DNA of 64,000 nucleotides. Source: Phytoactinopolyspora limicola. Its GTDB lineage: Bacteria > Actinomycetota > Actinomycetes > Jiangellales > Jiangellaceae. Where the stretch lies: contig NZ_JAAOEN010000002.1 of the NCBI RefSeq assembly GCF_011320225.1, positions 1 through 64,000 of the forward strand. The letters run 5' to 3'. The translations under genes were made by a program, and so were the position numbers. The notes under the pieces were generated by a model. It was not told the origin of the DNA, made no database searches, and saw only the letters and a list, made by a program, of their open reading frames with translations. Positions 35,344 through 44,155 of the stretch are shown piece after piece (the first letter of the stretch is position 1; the number at the start of each line of letters is the position of its first letter).

Positions 35344-36129
35344 TCACACCCCTGAGCCAGGCTCGTGCTCGTCGGCGTAGACGACGTTCACGTCCAGCTC
35401 GGACAGGGCCTGCTCGAAGTCGTCAGCCAGCCGACGGTCGGTCACCAGCGTGGACACCCGCTCGAGCGACGCGGTCACGAACTGCGCCACGGTACCGATC
35501 TTCGTGTGGTCGGCGACTACCACAACGGCACCGAGCGTACCGGCGATCATCAGCTGGGCGATCTCGCTTTCGCTCTCGTTGGGTGTGGTCAACCCGTGCC
35601 GCAGGCTGATGCCGTCTACGCCGATGAAACACCGGTCGGCGTACATCGAACGGATCGAGTGCGCCGCCAACGGACCGACATAAGAGTTCGAGCGCGGCCG
35701 GTAGCGGCCACCGGAGAGCACCAACTCATTACCCTCCCGCCACGCCTCCAGCGCCGAAGCGTTGTTGGTGACTACGCGCACCCCTTCTTTGGCCGCCAGG
35801 TGGCGCAGGACGTGGAGGTTGGTTGATCCGCTGTTGACGAAGATGCTCTCCCCCGGCTGCACCAACGCCGCGGCCGCGGCACCGATGGACCGCTTGGCGG
35901 CTACCTCCCGCTCACCTTTGTCGTCATAACGAGGCTCCGAACTCATCCGCCGGGTGAGAATCGAACCGCCGTGAGTGCGCTCCAACACCCCCTTGGCTTC
36001 CATCCGGGCCATGTCTCGCCGGATGGTCGTCTCGGACGCGCCGAACTCCTTGCTCAGGTCGGACACCCGCACCGCGCCGGTCTCCATCAGCCGGTCGTAG
36101 ATACGTTGCCGGCGCTCCTCTGGGATCAC
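35344..36129 (-). CDS. DeoR/GlpR family transcriptional regulator
   Basis: 261 aa; helix-turn-helix VSDLSKEFGASETTIRRDMARME at about 22-44, then a sensor domain with IFVNSGSTNLHVLRHLA, SGGRYRPRSNSYVG and ADHTKIG. Last gene of the minus-strand unit that runs GDPD, binding protein, ATPase, permease, HAD phosphatase, regulator. GlpR-type members are released by glycerol 3-phosphate, which fits the genes around it, but the effector is inferred. Confidence 0.9.
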   Translation of the reverse strand: MIPEERRQRIYDRLMETGAVRVSDLSKEFGASETTIRRDMARMEAKGVLERTHGGSILTRRMSSEPRYDDKGEREVAAKRSIGAAAAALVQPGESIFVNSGSTNLHVLRHLAAKEGVRVVTNNASALEAWREGNELVLSGGRYRPRSNSYVGPLAAHSIRSMYADRCFIGVDGISLRHGLTTPNESESEIAQLMIAGTLGAVVVVADHTKIGTVAQFVTASLERVSTLVTDRRLADDFEQALSELDVNVVYADEHEPGSGV

Positions 36130-36218
36130 GCTGCTGTCCCCCGCCTCAGAGCCAGTTCTGGAACGTCACCGGCACCGGGTAGGTGCGGGATGATCGTGTC
36201 CGTCCGTCGCACCGGATC

Positions 36219-37040
36219 CTACCGATCCGCCACCTGATCGTGCCGCTGCCGTGCCGGAGCCCGCCCGGTGGTGACCAACGACGCGAACTGGTACAGGTCG
36301 TCGCACACCATGGTGGGTGTGACGTCCGCAGCCCGCACAGCCGCCGCCGTGGTGGCTCCGCTCAACACCAGCGCGGACGACACGTCGGAGTCCAACGCCA
36401 TCCGGACGTCGGTCTCGAGCCGGTCACCGACAACCCAACACTCGTCGAGGAGGCCACCAAACCGGGCCAGCGCCAGCTCGATCATCCGGGGCGACGGCTT
36501 GCCGACCACCTCCTCCACCGGCCGGCCAGTGGCTGTCTCGATCGCGGCGATCAGGGCACCACAATCGGGGACCTCGCCGTCGACCAACGGACATGTGGGA
36601 TCAGGGTTGGTCGCGAACACCGGGATGCCGGACCACCGAGCCGCGCAGATCGCGTCCAGTTTGGCGTAGGTGAAATCGCGGTCCCAGCCGAGCGCCACGA
36701 CGTGGGCATCGCGGTGGTCATCTACCAGGCGTAGTCCGGCCGCCGCGATCTGCTCTCGCATGGCCACCGAACCGGCCGGATACACCGCCGCGTCGGCGCC
36801 GAAAGCCTCGAGGAGCCTCGTCGACAACGCTTCACCAGCGGTCAGCAACTGATCCGGTTCCAGCTCGACACCTAGCCTGCGCAGCTTGCGGACGTAAGCC
36901 GCGCCAGGCTCCAGGGAGTTGTTCGTGACGAACACACACCGGTGTCCGTGCTCGGCCAACATCCGCAGGCCCTGGACAGCTCCCGGGATGGCCCGCTCCC
37001 CACGGTAGACGGTGCCGTCGAGGTCGACAACGATGTACAT
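36219..37040 (-). CDS. HAD-IIA family phosphatase (NagD / phosphoglycolate phosphatase-like)
   Basis: 273 aa. Motif I is VVDLDGTVYRG with nucleophile D6 and general acid D8; VTNNS (motif II), a lysine in VGKPSP (motif III) and the motif IV aspartates in VVGDRLETDV are all present. The cap has the HAD-IIA arrangement. Enzymes of this kind dephosphorylate small phosphates, including glycerol 3-phosphate in mycobacteria, which would suit its place after a phosphodiester importer. It starts 43 bases after the permease gene and is probably co-transcribed. Substrate not proven. Confidence 0.88.
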   Translation of the reverse strand: MYIVVDLDGTVYRGERAIPGAVQGLRMLAEHGHRCVFVTNNSLEPGAAYVRKLRRLGVELEPDQLLTAGEALSTRLLEAFGADAAVYPAGSVAMREQIAAAGLRLVDDHRDAHVVALGWDRDFTYAKLDAICAARWSGIPVFATNPDPTCPLVDGEVPDCGALIAAIETATGRPVEEVVGKPSPRMIELALARFGGLLDECWVVGDRLETDVRMALDSDVSSALVLSGATTAAAVRAADVTPTMVCDDLYQFASLVTTGRAPARQRHDQVADR

Positions 37041-37083
37041 TCAGCAGTCCCTTCGCGCCAGTCCATCTCGATCAGCACCCACG

Positions 37084-38868
37084 TCAGCGGCGTCCCATTC
37101 CACCGGTCAACCGGTAGGCGACCTGCTGCAAAACAACAACGATCACCACGAGCAAGACCGAGAGCGCCGACGCGGTGAAGATCTCACCCCGATGCAAGGC
37201 CTCGAAGATCCGATAACTCATCGGCTGCCAGCCGGCCGGCGCCATCAGCACGGTCAGACTGGTCTCCTTGATGACGGTGACGAACACCAGGATCGAACCG
37301 GCCAGCAACCCCGGCGCGAGCAACGGGAACACCACGGTGGATACCGCGGTGAAACGAGAAGCGCCGAGACTCCCGGCGGCTTCTTCCACCTCTGTGCCGA
37401 TCGCCTGCATACTCCCCGCCGTCGAGCGCAACATGTACGGCAACCGCCGGATCGCATAACCAACGACCAGCAAGAACGCACCACCGGTGAGCACGAACGG
37501 ACCGGCGTTGAACGACTGGATCAGCGCGATCCCCAGGGCGATACCGGGAACGATCAGCGGGATCGTGGTCAAGAAGTCCAAACCCGTCGACTTGTGCCGG
37601 TGGACGAAGTAAGTGATGAACGTACCCAGCACAAGACACAGCAACAACGCCCCGAAGCCCAGGATCAGGCTGTTGATGACGTTGTCGAAGCCGCGGCCGA
37701 AGACCCGCTCGTAGTGGGCGAGGGTCCATTGCTGCGGCGCCAGACTGGAGCTCCACCGACGGGAGAAGGACATGACGACGACGGACAGCAGCACCAGGGT
37801 CGGCAACAGCACCACGACGGTTGTGTACACGGCCAGTCCCCGGCAGAGGCCGGTGGACCGGTTCAGCTCGATGGTGGTGCCCCGGCCGGTGAGTGTTCCG
37901 TACCCCTTGCCGCGCAGCACCAGCCGCTGGAGACCGAAGAACGCCGCTACCACGGCCGTCATCACGATCACCAGGACCGACGCGCCGGCCCAGTTGAAGA
38001 AGCCGGCGATCTCGCGATAGGCCTGCACCACGATCAGGTTCAGGTCCGGTGGCGCCAGCACGATCGCGGCGCCGAAGTCGGAGAACGCGATGGCGAAGAT
38101 CAGTAGGGCCGACGAGATCACGCCGGGCAGCGCCAACGGCAGAGTGGCGGTGAAGAACGGGGTCAACCGTCGAGCGCCCAGGTTCATCGCGGCGTTCTCG
38201 ACGGACACGTCGGCCACGCGGAACGCGGCCACCATCGGCCACAGCACGAACGGAAATAGGAAGAAGACCATGGCCAGCACGATCCCGGTCATGGAGTTGA
38301 CGTTGAAGATCACGCCGTCGCCGCCGAGCCGCCGGTACAGCTCGGACGCCCAGCCGGAGCGGCCGAACATGATGATCAAGCCACCGGCGCCGACCATGGT
38401 CGGGATGACGATCGGAACGGTGCACAACACGGAGAGTGTCCGTTTGAACGGCATCGCGGTCCGCGCGATCCCGTAGGCGATAGGCATCGCCATCAGGGTG
38501 GTGATCAGCGCCACCCAGGTGGCCAGGGTGAGGCTGTTGCCGAGCGCCGACACATAGGCCGGTCGGGTCACCGTGTCGGCGAAGGTGCCCAGCGAGGCGT
38601 CGGCCAGCCGCTCCAGGTTGGTGGCCCGAAGAGTCCCGTCGACGACCGAGCCGAGCAGGTTGGCCGGCTGGCCGGTCAGGCTGACCACCACCAGCGAGAG
38701 CAGCGGGACCAGCAAGAAGATGGTGAAGAAAGCCCAGATCAATACCCGGAGCAGGCCGAGTGTGTCCAGCCGTTCACGCATCCTGGCCCTTCGGCCGCGT
38801 TTCCCTCCGGCGGGTGCCGCGTTGCCCTGCCCCGCGATAGCACGCTCCTGCGTCACCGGCGCCGTCAC
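37084..38868 (-). CDS. ABC transporter permease, two fused domains (FbpB/AfuB type)
   Basis: 594 aa with two homologous permease halves in one chain (about 12 helices), each with an EAA-type loop: VENAAMNLGARRLTPFFTATLP in the first half and VEEAAGSLGASRFTAVSTVVFP in the second. The GTG at 38868 overlaps the ATPase stop as GTGA; the far longer frame is an artefact. This is the channel of an Fbp/Afu/PhnUV-type importer. Known substrates of the group are ferric iron, thiamine, 2-aminoethylphosphonate and other small phosphates. Here the GDPD and HAD neighbours favour an organophosphate. Confidence 0.92.
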   Translation of the reverse strand: MTAPVTQERAIAGQGNAAPAGGKRGRRARMRERLDTLGLLRVLIWAFFTIFLLVPLLSLVVVSLTGQPANLLGSVVDGTLRATNLERLADASLGTFADTVTRPAYVSALGNSLTLATWVALITTLMAMPIAYGIARTAMPFKRTLSVLCTVPIVIPTMVGAGGLIIMFGRSGWASELYRRLGGDGVIFNVNSMTGIVLAMVFFLFPFVLWPMVAAFRVADVSVENAAMNLGARRLTPFFTATLPLALPGVISSALLIFAIAFSDFGAAIVLAPPDLNLIVVQAYREIAGFFNWAGASVLVIVMTAVVAAFFGLQRLVLRGKGYGTLTGRGTTIELNRSTGLCRGLAVYTTVVVLLPTLVLLSVVVMSFSRRWSSSLAPQQWTLAHYERVFGRGFDNVINSLILGFGALLLCLVLGTFITYFVHRHKSTGLDFLTTIPLIVPGIALGIALIQSFNAGPFVLTGGAFLLVVGYAIRRLPYMLRSTAGSMQAIGTEVEEAAGSLGASRFTAVSTVVFPLLAPGLLAGSILVFVTVIKETSLTVLMAPAGWQPMSYRIFEALHRGEIFTASALSVLLVVIVVVLQQVAYRLTGGMGRR

Positions 38869-40118
38869 GGCTCGTCCTCGGCGGTGAGCAGCCGGACCCG
38901 GGCCGGCGGCACGTCGAGCACCACACCGTCGCCGACGTCCATCAAGGTGGTGGGACCACCGAACTGGTGCTCGGCACGGATCAGTCCGACCGGGGTCTCG
39001 ACCTCGTACTGCACCACCGCGCCGAGGAAACCCACGTGCCGGACCCGTCCGGGCAACCCGTTGACCGGTCGGTTCCCAGCACTTGGCACCGCGCCACCAG
39101 CGTCGCCGTGGGCGGTGGCCGGCACGACCGCGATCGCCTCCGGCCGGATCAACACGGTGCACGCACCACCCACCGCCGGTCGGTGGTCATCGCCGTCGAC
39201 GGTCGAACGCAACTCGTGCCCGCCGATCGACACCACGACGGCTCCGGGTTCGGTGCCGGTCACCTCGCCGTCCAGCAGGTTCGACGTGCCGACGAAGTCC
39301 GCCGCCCAAGGGTTGGCGGGCCGCTCGTAGAGCTCGGCGGGTGTCGTCACCTGGACGATGCGGCCGGCCCGCATCAACGCGATCCGGTCGGCCATACTCA
39401 TGGCCTCGTCCTGGTCATGGGTCACGAAGATCGTGGTGATCCCGACCTCCTGTTGGATGTCACGGATCGTGTAACGCATCTGGGTCCGCAGCTTGCGGTC
39501 GAGATTCGACAGCGGCTCGTCCATCAGGAGCACGGAGGGCCGCTTGATGAGCGCCCGAGCCAGCGCCACCCGCTGCTGCTGACCACCAGAGAGCTGACTG
39601 ATCTTGCGCTTCTCGTATCCGGCGAGGTCGACCTGTTCCAGCGCCCGGCCCACCTCGTCGCGCAGATCGGCCTGCCGGTGCGCGAGACGGCCGCTGGCGA
39701 GGCTGGCCAGCGCGCGGGCGCGGCCGGCGACACCGGAGCCGTGCAAATGGTCCATCAGCAGCCCGTACGCCACGTTGCGGAACACGTCGTAATGCGGAAA
39801 TAGTGCGTAGTTCTGGAAGACCATGCCGGTGTCGCGCTGGGCCGGTGGGAGGCCGGCCACCGACCGGCCGGCGATCTCGATATGTCCCGACGTCGGCTGC
39901 TCGAAGCCAGCGATGCACCGCATCGTCGTCGTCTTGCCGCATCCCGACGGCCCCAGCAAGGCGAAGAACTCGCCCTGCCGGATGCTCAGATCGACGTCGT
40001 CGACGGCGACGGTGCTGTCGAAGCGTTTGGTCAGGTGACGCAGGACGAGGAAGCCGTCTGTGTCGTCCTGCTCCGCGTACTCCACCCGCTCGGTCGTCAG
40101 CATCGGCTCAGCTGCCAT
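38865..40118 (-). CDS. ABC transporter ATP-binding protein (FbpC/PotA type)
   Basis: 417 aa. Walker A GPSGCGKTT, Q-loop FQNYALFPH, signature LSGGQQQR, Walker B VLLMDEPLSNLD, H-loop THDQDEAM; the C-terminal TOBE region follows with long inserts. A cluster-specific insert of about 30 residues (HLHGSGVAGRARALASLASG) lies between Q-loop and signature. The ATG at 40118 overlaps the end of the binding-protein gene by 11 bases, and the stop overlaps the permease start, so the three genes are tightly coupled. Confidence 0.94.
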   Translation of the reverse strand: MAAEPMLTTERVEYAEQDDTDGFLVLRHLTKRFDSTVAVDDVDLSIRQGEFFALLGPSGCGKTTTMRCIAGFEQPTSGHIEIAGRSVAGLPPAQRDTGMVFQNYALFPHYDVFRNVAYGLLMDHLHGSGVAGRARALASLASGRLAHRQADLRDEVGRALEQVDLAGYEKRKISQLSGGQQQRVALARALIKRPSVLLMDEPLSNLDRKLRTQMRYTIRDIQQEVGITTIFVTHDQDEAMSMADRIALMRAGRIVQVTTPAELYERPANPWAADFVGTSNLLDGEVTGTEPGAVVVSIGGHELRSTVDGDDHRPAVGGACTVLIRPEAIAVVPATAHGDAGGAVPSAGNRPVNGLPGRVRHVGFLGAVVQYEVETPVGLIRAEHQFGGPTTLMDVGDGVVLDVPPARVRLLTAEDEP

Positions 40119-41139
40119 AACGATCCGCCCACTGCTGCCGAGTGGCGTCGTAGTTGTCGGACACCCAGTCGATGTCGAGATCCATGGCGTGGTCGATGAC
40201 GTCAGCCACGCTCAGGGGGATCCGCATGTCGACTTCGTCGTTGGCGACCAAGTAGTGCCAGTCGGCGCGGATCTGCTGACCCTCCGGGCTGAGGAACCAT
40301 TCGATGAACCGCTGCCCACCCTCCGGATTGGGCCCGTCCGCGATCAACGTAATCGGGTTGACCAGGACCGGAGTGTCAGCGGGCACGTGGAACTCCACCG
40401 GTGCACCCTGCTGCTCCTGGAGCTGGTACGGCATGAACTCGAAGGCGACCCCCAGCGATGCCTCACCTTGCGCCACCGCTTGGGTCGGGCCGGCGCCGGA
40501 GTCCGGGATGGCGCTCGCGTTCTCGACGACCCGGTCGAAGTACTCCCACGCCGCGTCTTCGCCCTGCAGCATGACTTGGCTGAGGACGAACAACGTCGCG
40601 GTGCCCGACGCGGCCGGGTTCGGTAGCTGGATCTCGTCCCGCCATCGCTCATCGGCCAGCTCCGCCCACGTCTCCGGCAGTTCGTCCTCACTGACCAGCT
40701 CCGTGTTGTAGGCCAAGCCGAGAACGAAGATGTCGGCGCCGATCCAGTACCACTCGTCGTCGCGCATCTGGATCGGCCCGTCGAACAGGTCCAGATCGGC
40801 GACGACGTCGGGGGTGTACGCCTCGAGCAGGCCGTTCTCCTTGGCGAACTCGAACGGCATGAAGCCACCCCCGCCATACCAGACGTCGCCGCGCGGGTTG
40901 TCCTGTTCGGCCAGCATCTGGTTGACGATCTCGTTGGTACCACCGGAGGTCACGGTGACCTTGCCACCGACCTGGTCTTCGAAGGCCGCGGCGATCTCCT
41001 CGGTCATGTCGGCCGTCTCGGGCGAGTAGAAGTTGATGGTGCCGATGCCGCCGTCGTCGCCGGACCCACCACATGCGGTGAGGGTCAAGGCGGCCGACGC
41101 GACCAGTGCGGTGGTGCCCCACAGGTGTGGACGTGTCAT
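40108..41139 (-). CDS. ABC transporter substrate-binding lipoprotein (FbpA/AfuA type)
   Basis: 343 aa from ATG 41139, with GAAAGGA upstream. Lipobox LTAC (Cys23) after a typical signal. The body has the iron/phosphonate-binding fold: INFYSPETADM, EQDNPRGDVWYGGGGFMPFEFAKE, AAFEDQVGGKVTV and a late NPEGGQRFIEWFLSPEGQQ segment. The iron-binding Tyr pair near the C-terminus of FbpA is not evident, which argues against ferric iron. First gene of the ATPase-permease set, 211 bases downstream of the GDPD gene. Confidence 0.9.
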   Translation of the reverse strand: MTRPHLWGTTALVASAALTLTACGGSGDDGGIGTINFYSPETADMTEEIAAAFEDQVGGKVTVTSGGTNEIVNQMLAEQDNPRGDVWYGGGGFMPFEFAKENGLLEAYTPDVVADLDLFDGPIQMRDDEWYWIGADIFVLGLAYNTELVSEDELPETWAELADERWRDEIQLPNPAASGTATLFVLSQVMLQGEDAAWEYFDRVVENASAIPDSGAGPTQAVAQGEASLGVAFEFMPYQLQEQQGAPVEFHVPADTPVLVNPITLIADGPNPEGGQRFIEWFLSPEGQQIRADWHYLVANDEVDMRIPLSVADVIDHAMDLDIDWVSDNYDATRQQWADRYGS

Positions 41140-41315
41140 GGTGTGGTCCTTTCGGTATCGGCTCGCCGGCCGCGGGGACATGAGGGCATGGCTCGGCGAG
41201 ACGTGGTAGTGCGGGGTCTGGCCCCCGGACGATCGTCGGGGTACGTTTCGCTGTTCAGCGTCGGTGTCGAGACGGCGGTGTCCCTGCGCTCCGGTCCCGA
41301 GCCGTGGTGGTGGTA

Positions 41316-41343
41316 GCCGGGTTACGCCTCGGCGGCACCCGGC
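41316..41343 (-). terminator. Hairpin after the GDPD gene
   Basis: GCCGGGT (41316-41322) and ACCCGGC (41337-41343) pair as a 7-bp stem with a 14-base loop starting about eight bases after the GDPD stop on the minus strand. No U-tract; it may only reduce read-through to the ABC genes. Confidence 0.4.
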
Positions 41344-41350
41344 TTTGTGG

Positions 41351-43261
41351 TTAGGTCAGCGCCTGCGCGTCGCCGGAGATGCGGGCGGCCAACTCCGCGG
41401 GGAGCTCGTCTCGCTCGCCGGCGCGCTCGGCGGTGCCGGCGACTCTGGTCCAATCCCCACGATCGATCGCCCGCAGCAGTTGGTCGCGTAGCTGACGAGG
41501 AACGTCGGGTGTGGTCGCCAGCCGGATCAGCCCGGCCGCCGATGCTTCGACGGTCACCGTCGAACTGGCGGTGGCCTCGCCGGCGACCCCGCGGACCGAT
41601 ACCTCGATCGTGTGGTCGCCGAGGTCAAGACCGTCGACGTCGATGCTGGCGCCTACGGCAACCGGCTCGCCGTCGAAGGTGAGCTCGATCTGATCGGCAC
41701 GTTCGGCGACCACCGCCGGTACGAGAGTGTCGCCGCGGGTGACCGTGGCTCCGTCGAGAGGTGCGACGATCTGGACGGCCGGCTCGTCGGGGACGGTCTG
41801 CACGTGCCGGGCATTCCAACCGACCAGCGCACCCGGGTGGTCGGTGATAATCCCATCGACGCCGATGTCGCGCAGGATGGCCCACTGCTCTGGGTCGTTG
41901 ATCGTGTACGGCATCACGGCGATGCCGGCGTCCTGCAACTCCGCGATGACCTCCGGGCGTTCCCGCAGCCGATTCCAGTTCGGGTTGTAGGCGATGACGC
42001 CGAACTCCTGGGCGACCGTGACCGGGTCGGGGTCGATCGTCGACCGCAGCAACGCGATCCGCAGGTCTGGCTCGATCTGCCGCACGTCGCGCAGCACCTG
42101 TTCGTCGAAGCTTTGCAATATCACCTGATCGAGTTGGTCACGTTCGCGGATGACGTCGATGGTGGTGGTGAGTTCGTCGTAGGTCTCCGGTCCCTTGATC
42201 TCCAGGAGCAGGACCGGCGCCCTCCCCTGCATCAGGTCGAGCACGTCGGCCAGGGTCGGCACCTTCTGCCCGGCGAACGCGGAGGAGAACCACGAGCCGG
42301 CGTCCAGGCCGGCCACGTACTCCGAGGTCACCCCAGACAACGCCCCCGTACCATCGGTTGTGCGGTCGAGTGTTTGGTCATGCAGCACGATCGGCACACC
42401 GTCGGAGCTGCTGTGGACGTCGATCTCCACATACTCGGCGCCACTGCGCAGGCCGGCTTCGATGGCCGCGAGGGTGTTCTCCGGATTGACACCCGAGTAG
42501 CCGCGGTGTGCGATCACCGCCGGCACCGAGTCCGGCCCGATCGGCCGGGTAATGGGGTCGTCATCCAGTTCGGTGACCAGCACGTCGTCGAAAGACACCG
42601 TCGCTCCATTCACGATCAAGCCGAGGACCCCGTCCGCGGACCGGTGCAAGGCGGCCGTCTCCATGATCTCCTGATCGTCGAAAATCCAGGTAGCCCGGCT
42701 GCCCCTGACGTCGATCGCGATGTGGACGTCGCGCCCGGTGCCGGCATCGTAGGGTGCCGCCGCGGTGTCGGTCACGTTCCACGAGTCCGAGGCGGTCCGC
42801 TGGGCGAACTCGAGTCCGTTGGGTGCGGCGGTACCGCTGCGCATGGTGGCGATCCACCACGGCGTGGACCCGTCATCGGCGATGTCGAGAGCGACGGCGG
42901 TCCAGCGCGCGGCGTTGACGACCTGCTCGAAACGGGCCGTCACCTCGACCCGGAAATTACGGCGATGCTCGCCGAAGGTGATCCGCGACTGTTGCGACGA
43001 GGACGCGCTGGTGCCGACCAGCCGGCCGTCGACCACCTCCCATTCACCGTCGACGGGGTTCCAGCCCGCGGGAATCTCACCGCCCGAAAAGTCCTCATGG
43101 AGGATCACCTCGGGTTCGTCCGGTTGGGGTTCGTCGCCGGCCGCCGACACCGGAATGGCGGTCAGCAGGGCAGCGACCAGGGGGACGGCTGCCCAGAGGG
43201 GGAGGGAGAGTCGGTTGGGCCGCACCGGGCACCTCCGTGGACGTGGTACCTGCTGGGTCAT
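41351..43261 (-). CDS. Secreted glycerophosphodiester phosphodiesterase
   Basis: Hydrolyses glycerophosphodiesters to glycerol 3-phosphate and an alcohol, outside the cell. 636 aa from ATG 43261; the frame also has a TTG at 43285. A signal peptide (about 1-40) is followed by a concanavalin-like/DUF1080-type beta domain (about 50-240), then the GDPD domain (about 248-490) with AHRGYSGVNPENT, EIDVHSSSDG and LHDQTLDRTTDG. An Ig-like module and a short C-terminal domain rich in Ala/Glu follow. Active-site His and Glu/Asp residues are present. A good promoter lies upstream. Confidence 0.92.
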   Translation of the reverse strand: MTQQVPRPRRCPVRPNRLSLPLWAAVPLVAALLTAIPVSAAGDEPQPDEPEVILHEDFSGGEIPAGWNPVDGEWEVVDGRLVGTSASSSQQSRITFGEHRRNFRVEVTARFEQVVNAARWTAVALDIADDGSTPWWIATMRSGTAAPNGLEFAQRTASDSWNVTDTAAAPYDAGTGRDVHIAIDVRGSRATWIFDDQEIMETAALHRSADGVLGLIVNGATVSFDDVLVTELDDDPITRPIGPDSVPAVIAHRGYSGVNPENTLAAIEAGLRSGAEYVEIDVHSSSDGVPIVLHDQTLDRTTDGTGALSGVTSEYVAGLDAGSWFSSAFAGQKVPTLADVLDLMQGRAPVLLLEIKGPETYDELTTTIDVIRERDQLDQVILQSFDEQVLRDVRQIEPDLRIALLRSTIDPDPVTVAQEFGVIAYNPNWNRLRERPEVIAELQDAGIAVMPYTINDPEQWAILRDIGVDGIITDHPGALVGWNARHVQTVPDEPAVQIVAPLDGATVTRGDTLVPAVVAERADQIELTFDGEPVAVGASIDVDGLDLGDHTIEVSVRGVAGEATASSTVTVEASAAGLIRLATTPDVPRQLRDQLLRAIDRGDWTRVAGTAERAGERDELPAELAARISGDAQALT

Positions 43262-43599
43262 GACAGACCGATCGGATTCGTTCAAAAACCTTCATATCCG
43301 ATCACTGTTTCGGGAGTCTATTCACCTGCCATCCACCGGTCAAGGGGCATCTTCCCGCTAAATGAGCAGAAACATTCATCACCCGCCATTACCCGGCGGG
43401 GCAGCGCCGAAGCGCCGCGGACAGGGGGAGGCGTGTCCGCGGCGCACAGTCCCTCAGGCGCATACTGCTGAGCGCGCGCAGAACGTCAGCGCGCGGCGAC
43501 GATGGGTGAATTAGGCCCGGCGACGGTCAGCAGGGATGGTTGCGATACCCATCACCACATCCCGCAGCGCGGGATTGGCCGGCCAGAAACGTCAGCCGT
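43262..43599. other. Intergenic region with the GDPD promoter
   Basis: 338 bases without a credible gene. On the minus strand TTGACC (43338-43343) and TAGACT (43315-43320) with a 17-base spacer form a good promoter for the GDPD gene. The rest shows GC-rich sequence with no repeat or motif that I recognise. Confidence 0.5.
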
Positions 43600-44004
43600 T
43601 CACTGATCTTCCACGAGCCCACGGAGCAGCCCCTCGATGGTGTACACACCAACGGTGACCTGGCCCAGCTTTCCATCGATCGAATCCAGCCGCCGACCAT
43701 GTTCAGCCAACGTGGCGGTATGTTCGGCCAACGTGGCGGAGTGTTCGGCCAACGTGGCGGTATGTTCGGCCAACGTGGCGGTATGTTCGGCCAACGTCGC
43801 GGACTGCTCAGCCAACGTGGCGGAGTGTTCAGCCTGGGTCTCGCGTAAGGCGCCGAGAAGCTCGACGTTCTTCAGATGGGCATCGCGAGATGCCAGGGCG
43901 TCTCGTGTCGCGATGGCTGCCAGGGTGGTGGCGTCGCGGCCTTGCACGTCGATCTGATCGACCCGCTCTTCGAGCGCGGCGACGCGATCTTCCAGGTCGG
44001 GCAT
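43600..44004 (-). CDS. Small coiled-coil protein with tandem heptads
   Basis: 134 aa, ATG at 44004. LEDRVAALEERVDQIDVQ at the start and LDSIDGKLGQVTVGVYTIEGLL at the end flank a run of near-identical 7-residue units (H-T/S-A-T-L-A-E), one heptad each, so the whole molecule should be a long coiled coil. No membrane segment. The repeats come from a 21-bp tandem array. Function unknown; it may be a scaffold or length-variable partner protein. It lies between the GDPD and glpD genes on the same strand. Confidence 0.75.
   Translation of the reverse strand: MPDLEDRVAALEERVDQIDVQGRDATTLAAIATRDALASRDAHLKNVELLGALRETQAEHSATLAEQSATLAEHTATLAEHTATLAEHSATLAEHTATLAEHGRRLDSIDGKLGQVTVGVYTIEGLLRGLVEDQ
43700..43825 (-). 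repeat. 21-bp tandem repeat in the coiled-coil gene
   Basis: Six units of 21 bases starting at 43700, 43721, 43742, 43763, 43784 and 43805 (unit about TGTTCGGCCAACGTGGCGGT plus one base). In-frame period of one heptad, so copy-number change would lengthen or shorten the coil without a frameshift. Confidence 0.9.
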
Positions 44005-44090
44005 AGACAGCTCCTCACGTCATGGAATCAGGTTCTCAAACGAGCAACCCTGACCTGACGTTAGCAGTGTGCCGGCGGACTCGCACGATG

Positions 44091-44121
44091 TTATCCACAG
44101 GCTACCGGCTCCTGTGGATAA
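44091..44121. promoter_or_regulatory. Inverted pair of DnaA-box-like sequences
   Basis: TTATCCACA (44091-44099) and TGTGGATAA (44113-44121) are both exact matches to the E. coli DnaA box and face each other; the perfect arms extend to 11 bases (TTATCCACAGG). Situated between the coiled-coil gene and the glpD stop. Alternatively it is just a terminator stem for glpD (no U-tract). Confidence 0.45.
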
Positions 44122-44155
44122 CACGTGGCGACCGCTCCTCCGTGACCGACGTGGG

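Noticed and set aside
41612-43471. Long plus-strand open frame (619 codons) opposite the GDPD gene; likewise 45917-47536 opposite glpK and 3369-4574 opposite leuS
   Set aside because: They are antisense shadows caused by high GC at third positions; products show no family features, whereas the minus-strand genes have clear motifs.
43700-43825. 21-bp periodic repeat, CRISPR-like at first sight
   Set aside because: No spacers; the repeat is coding and encodes heptads of a coiled coil. No cas genes nearby.
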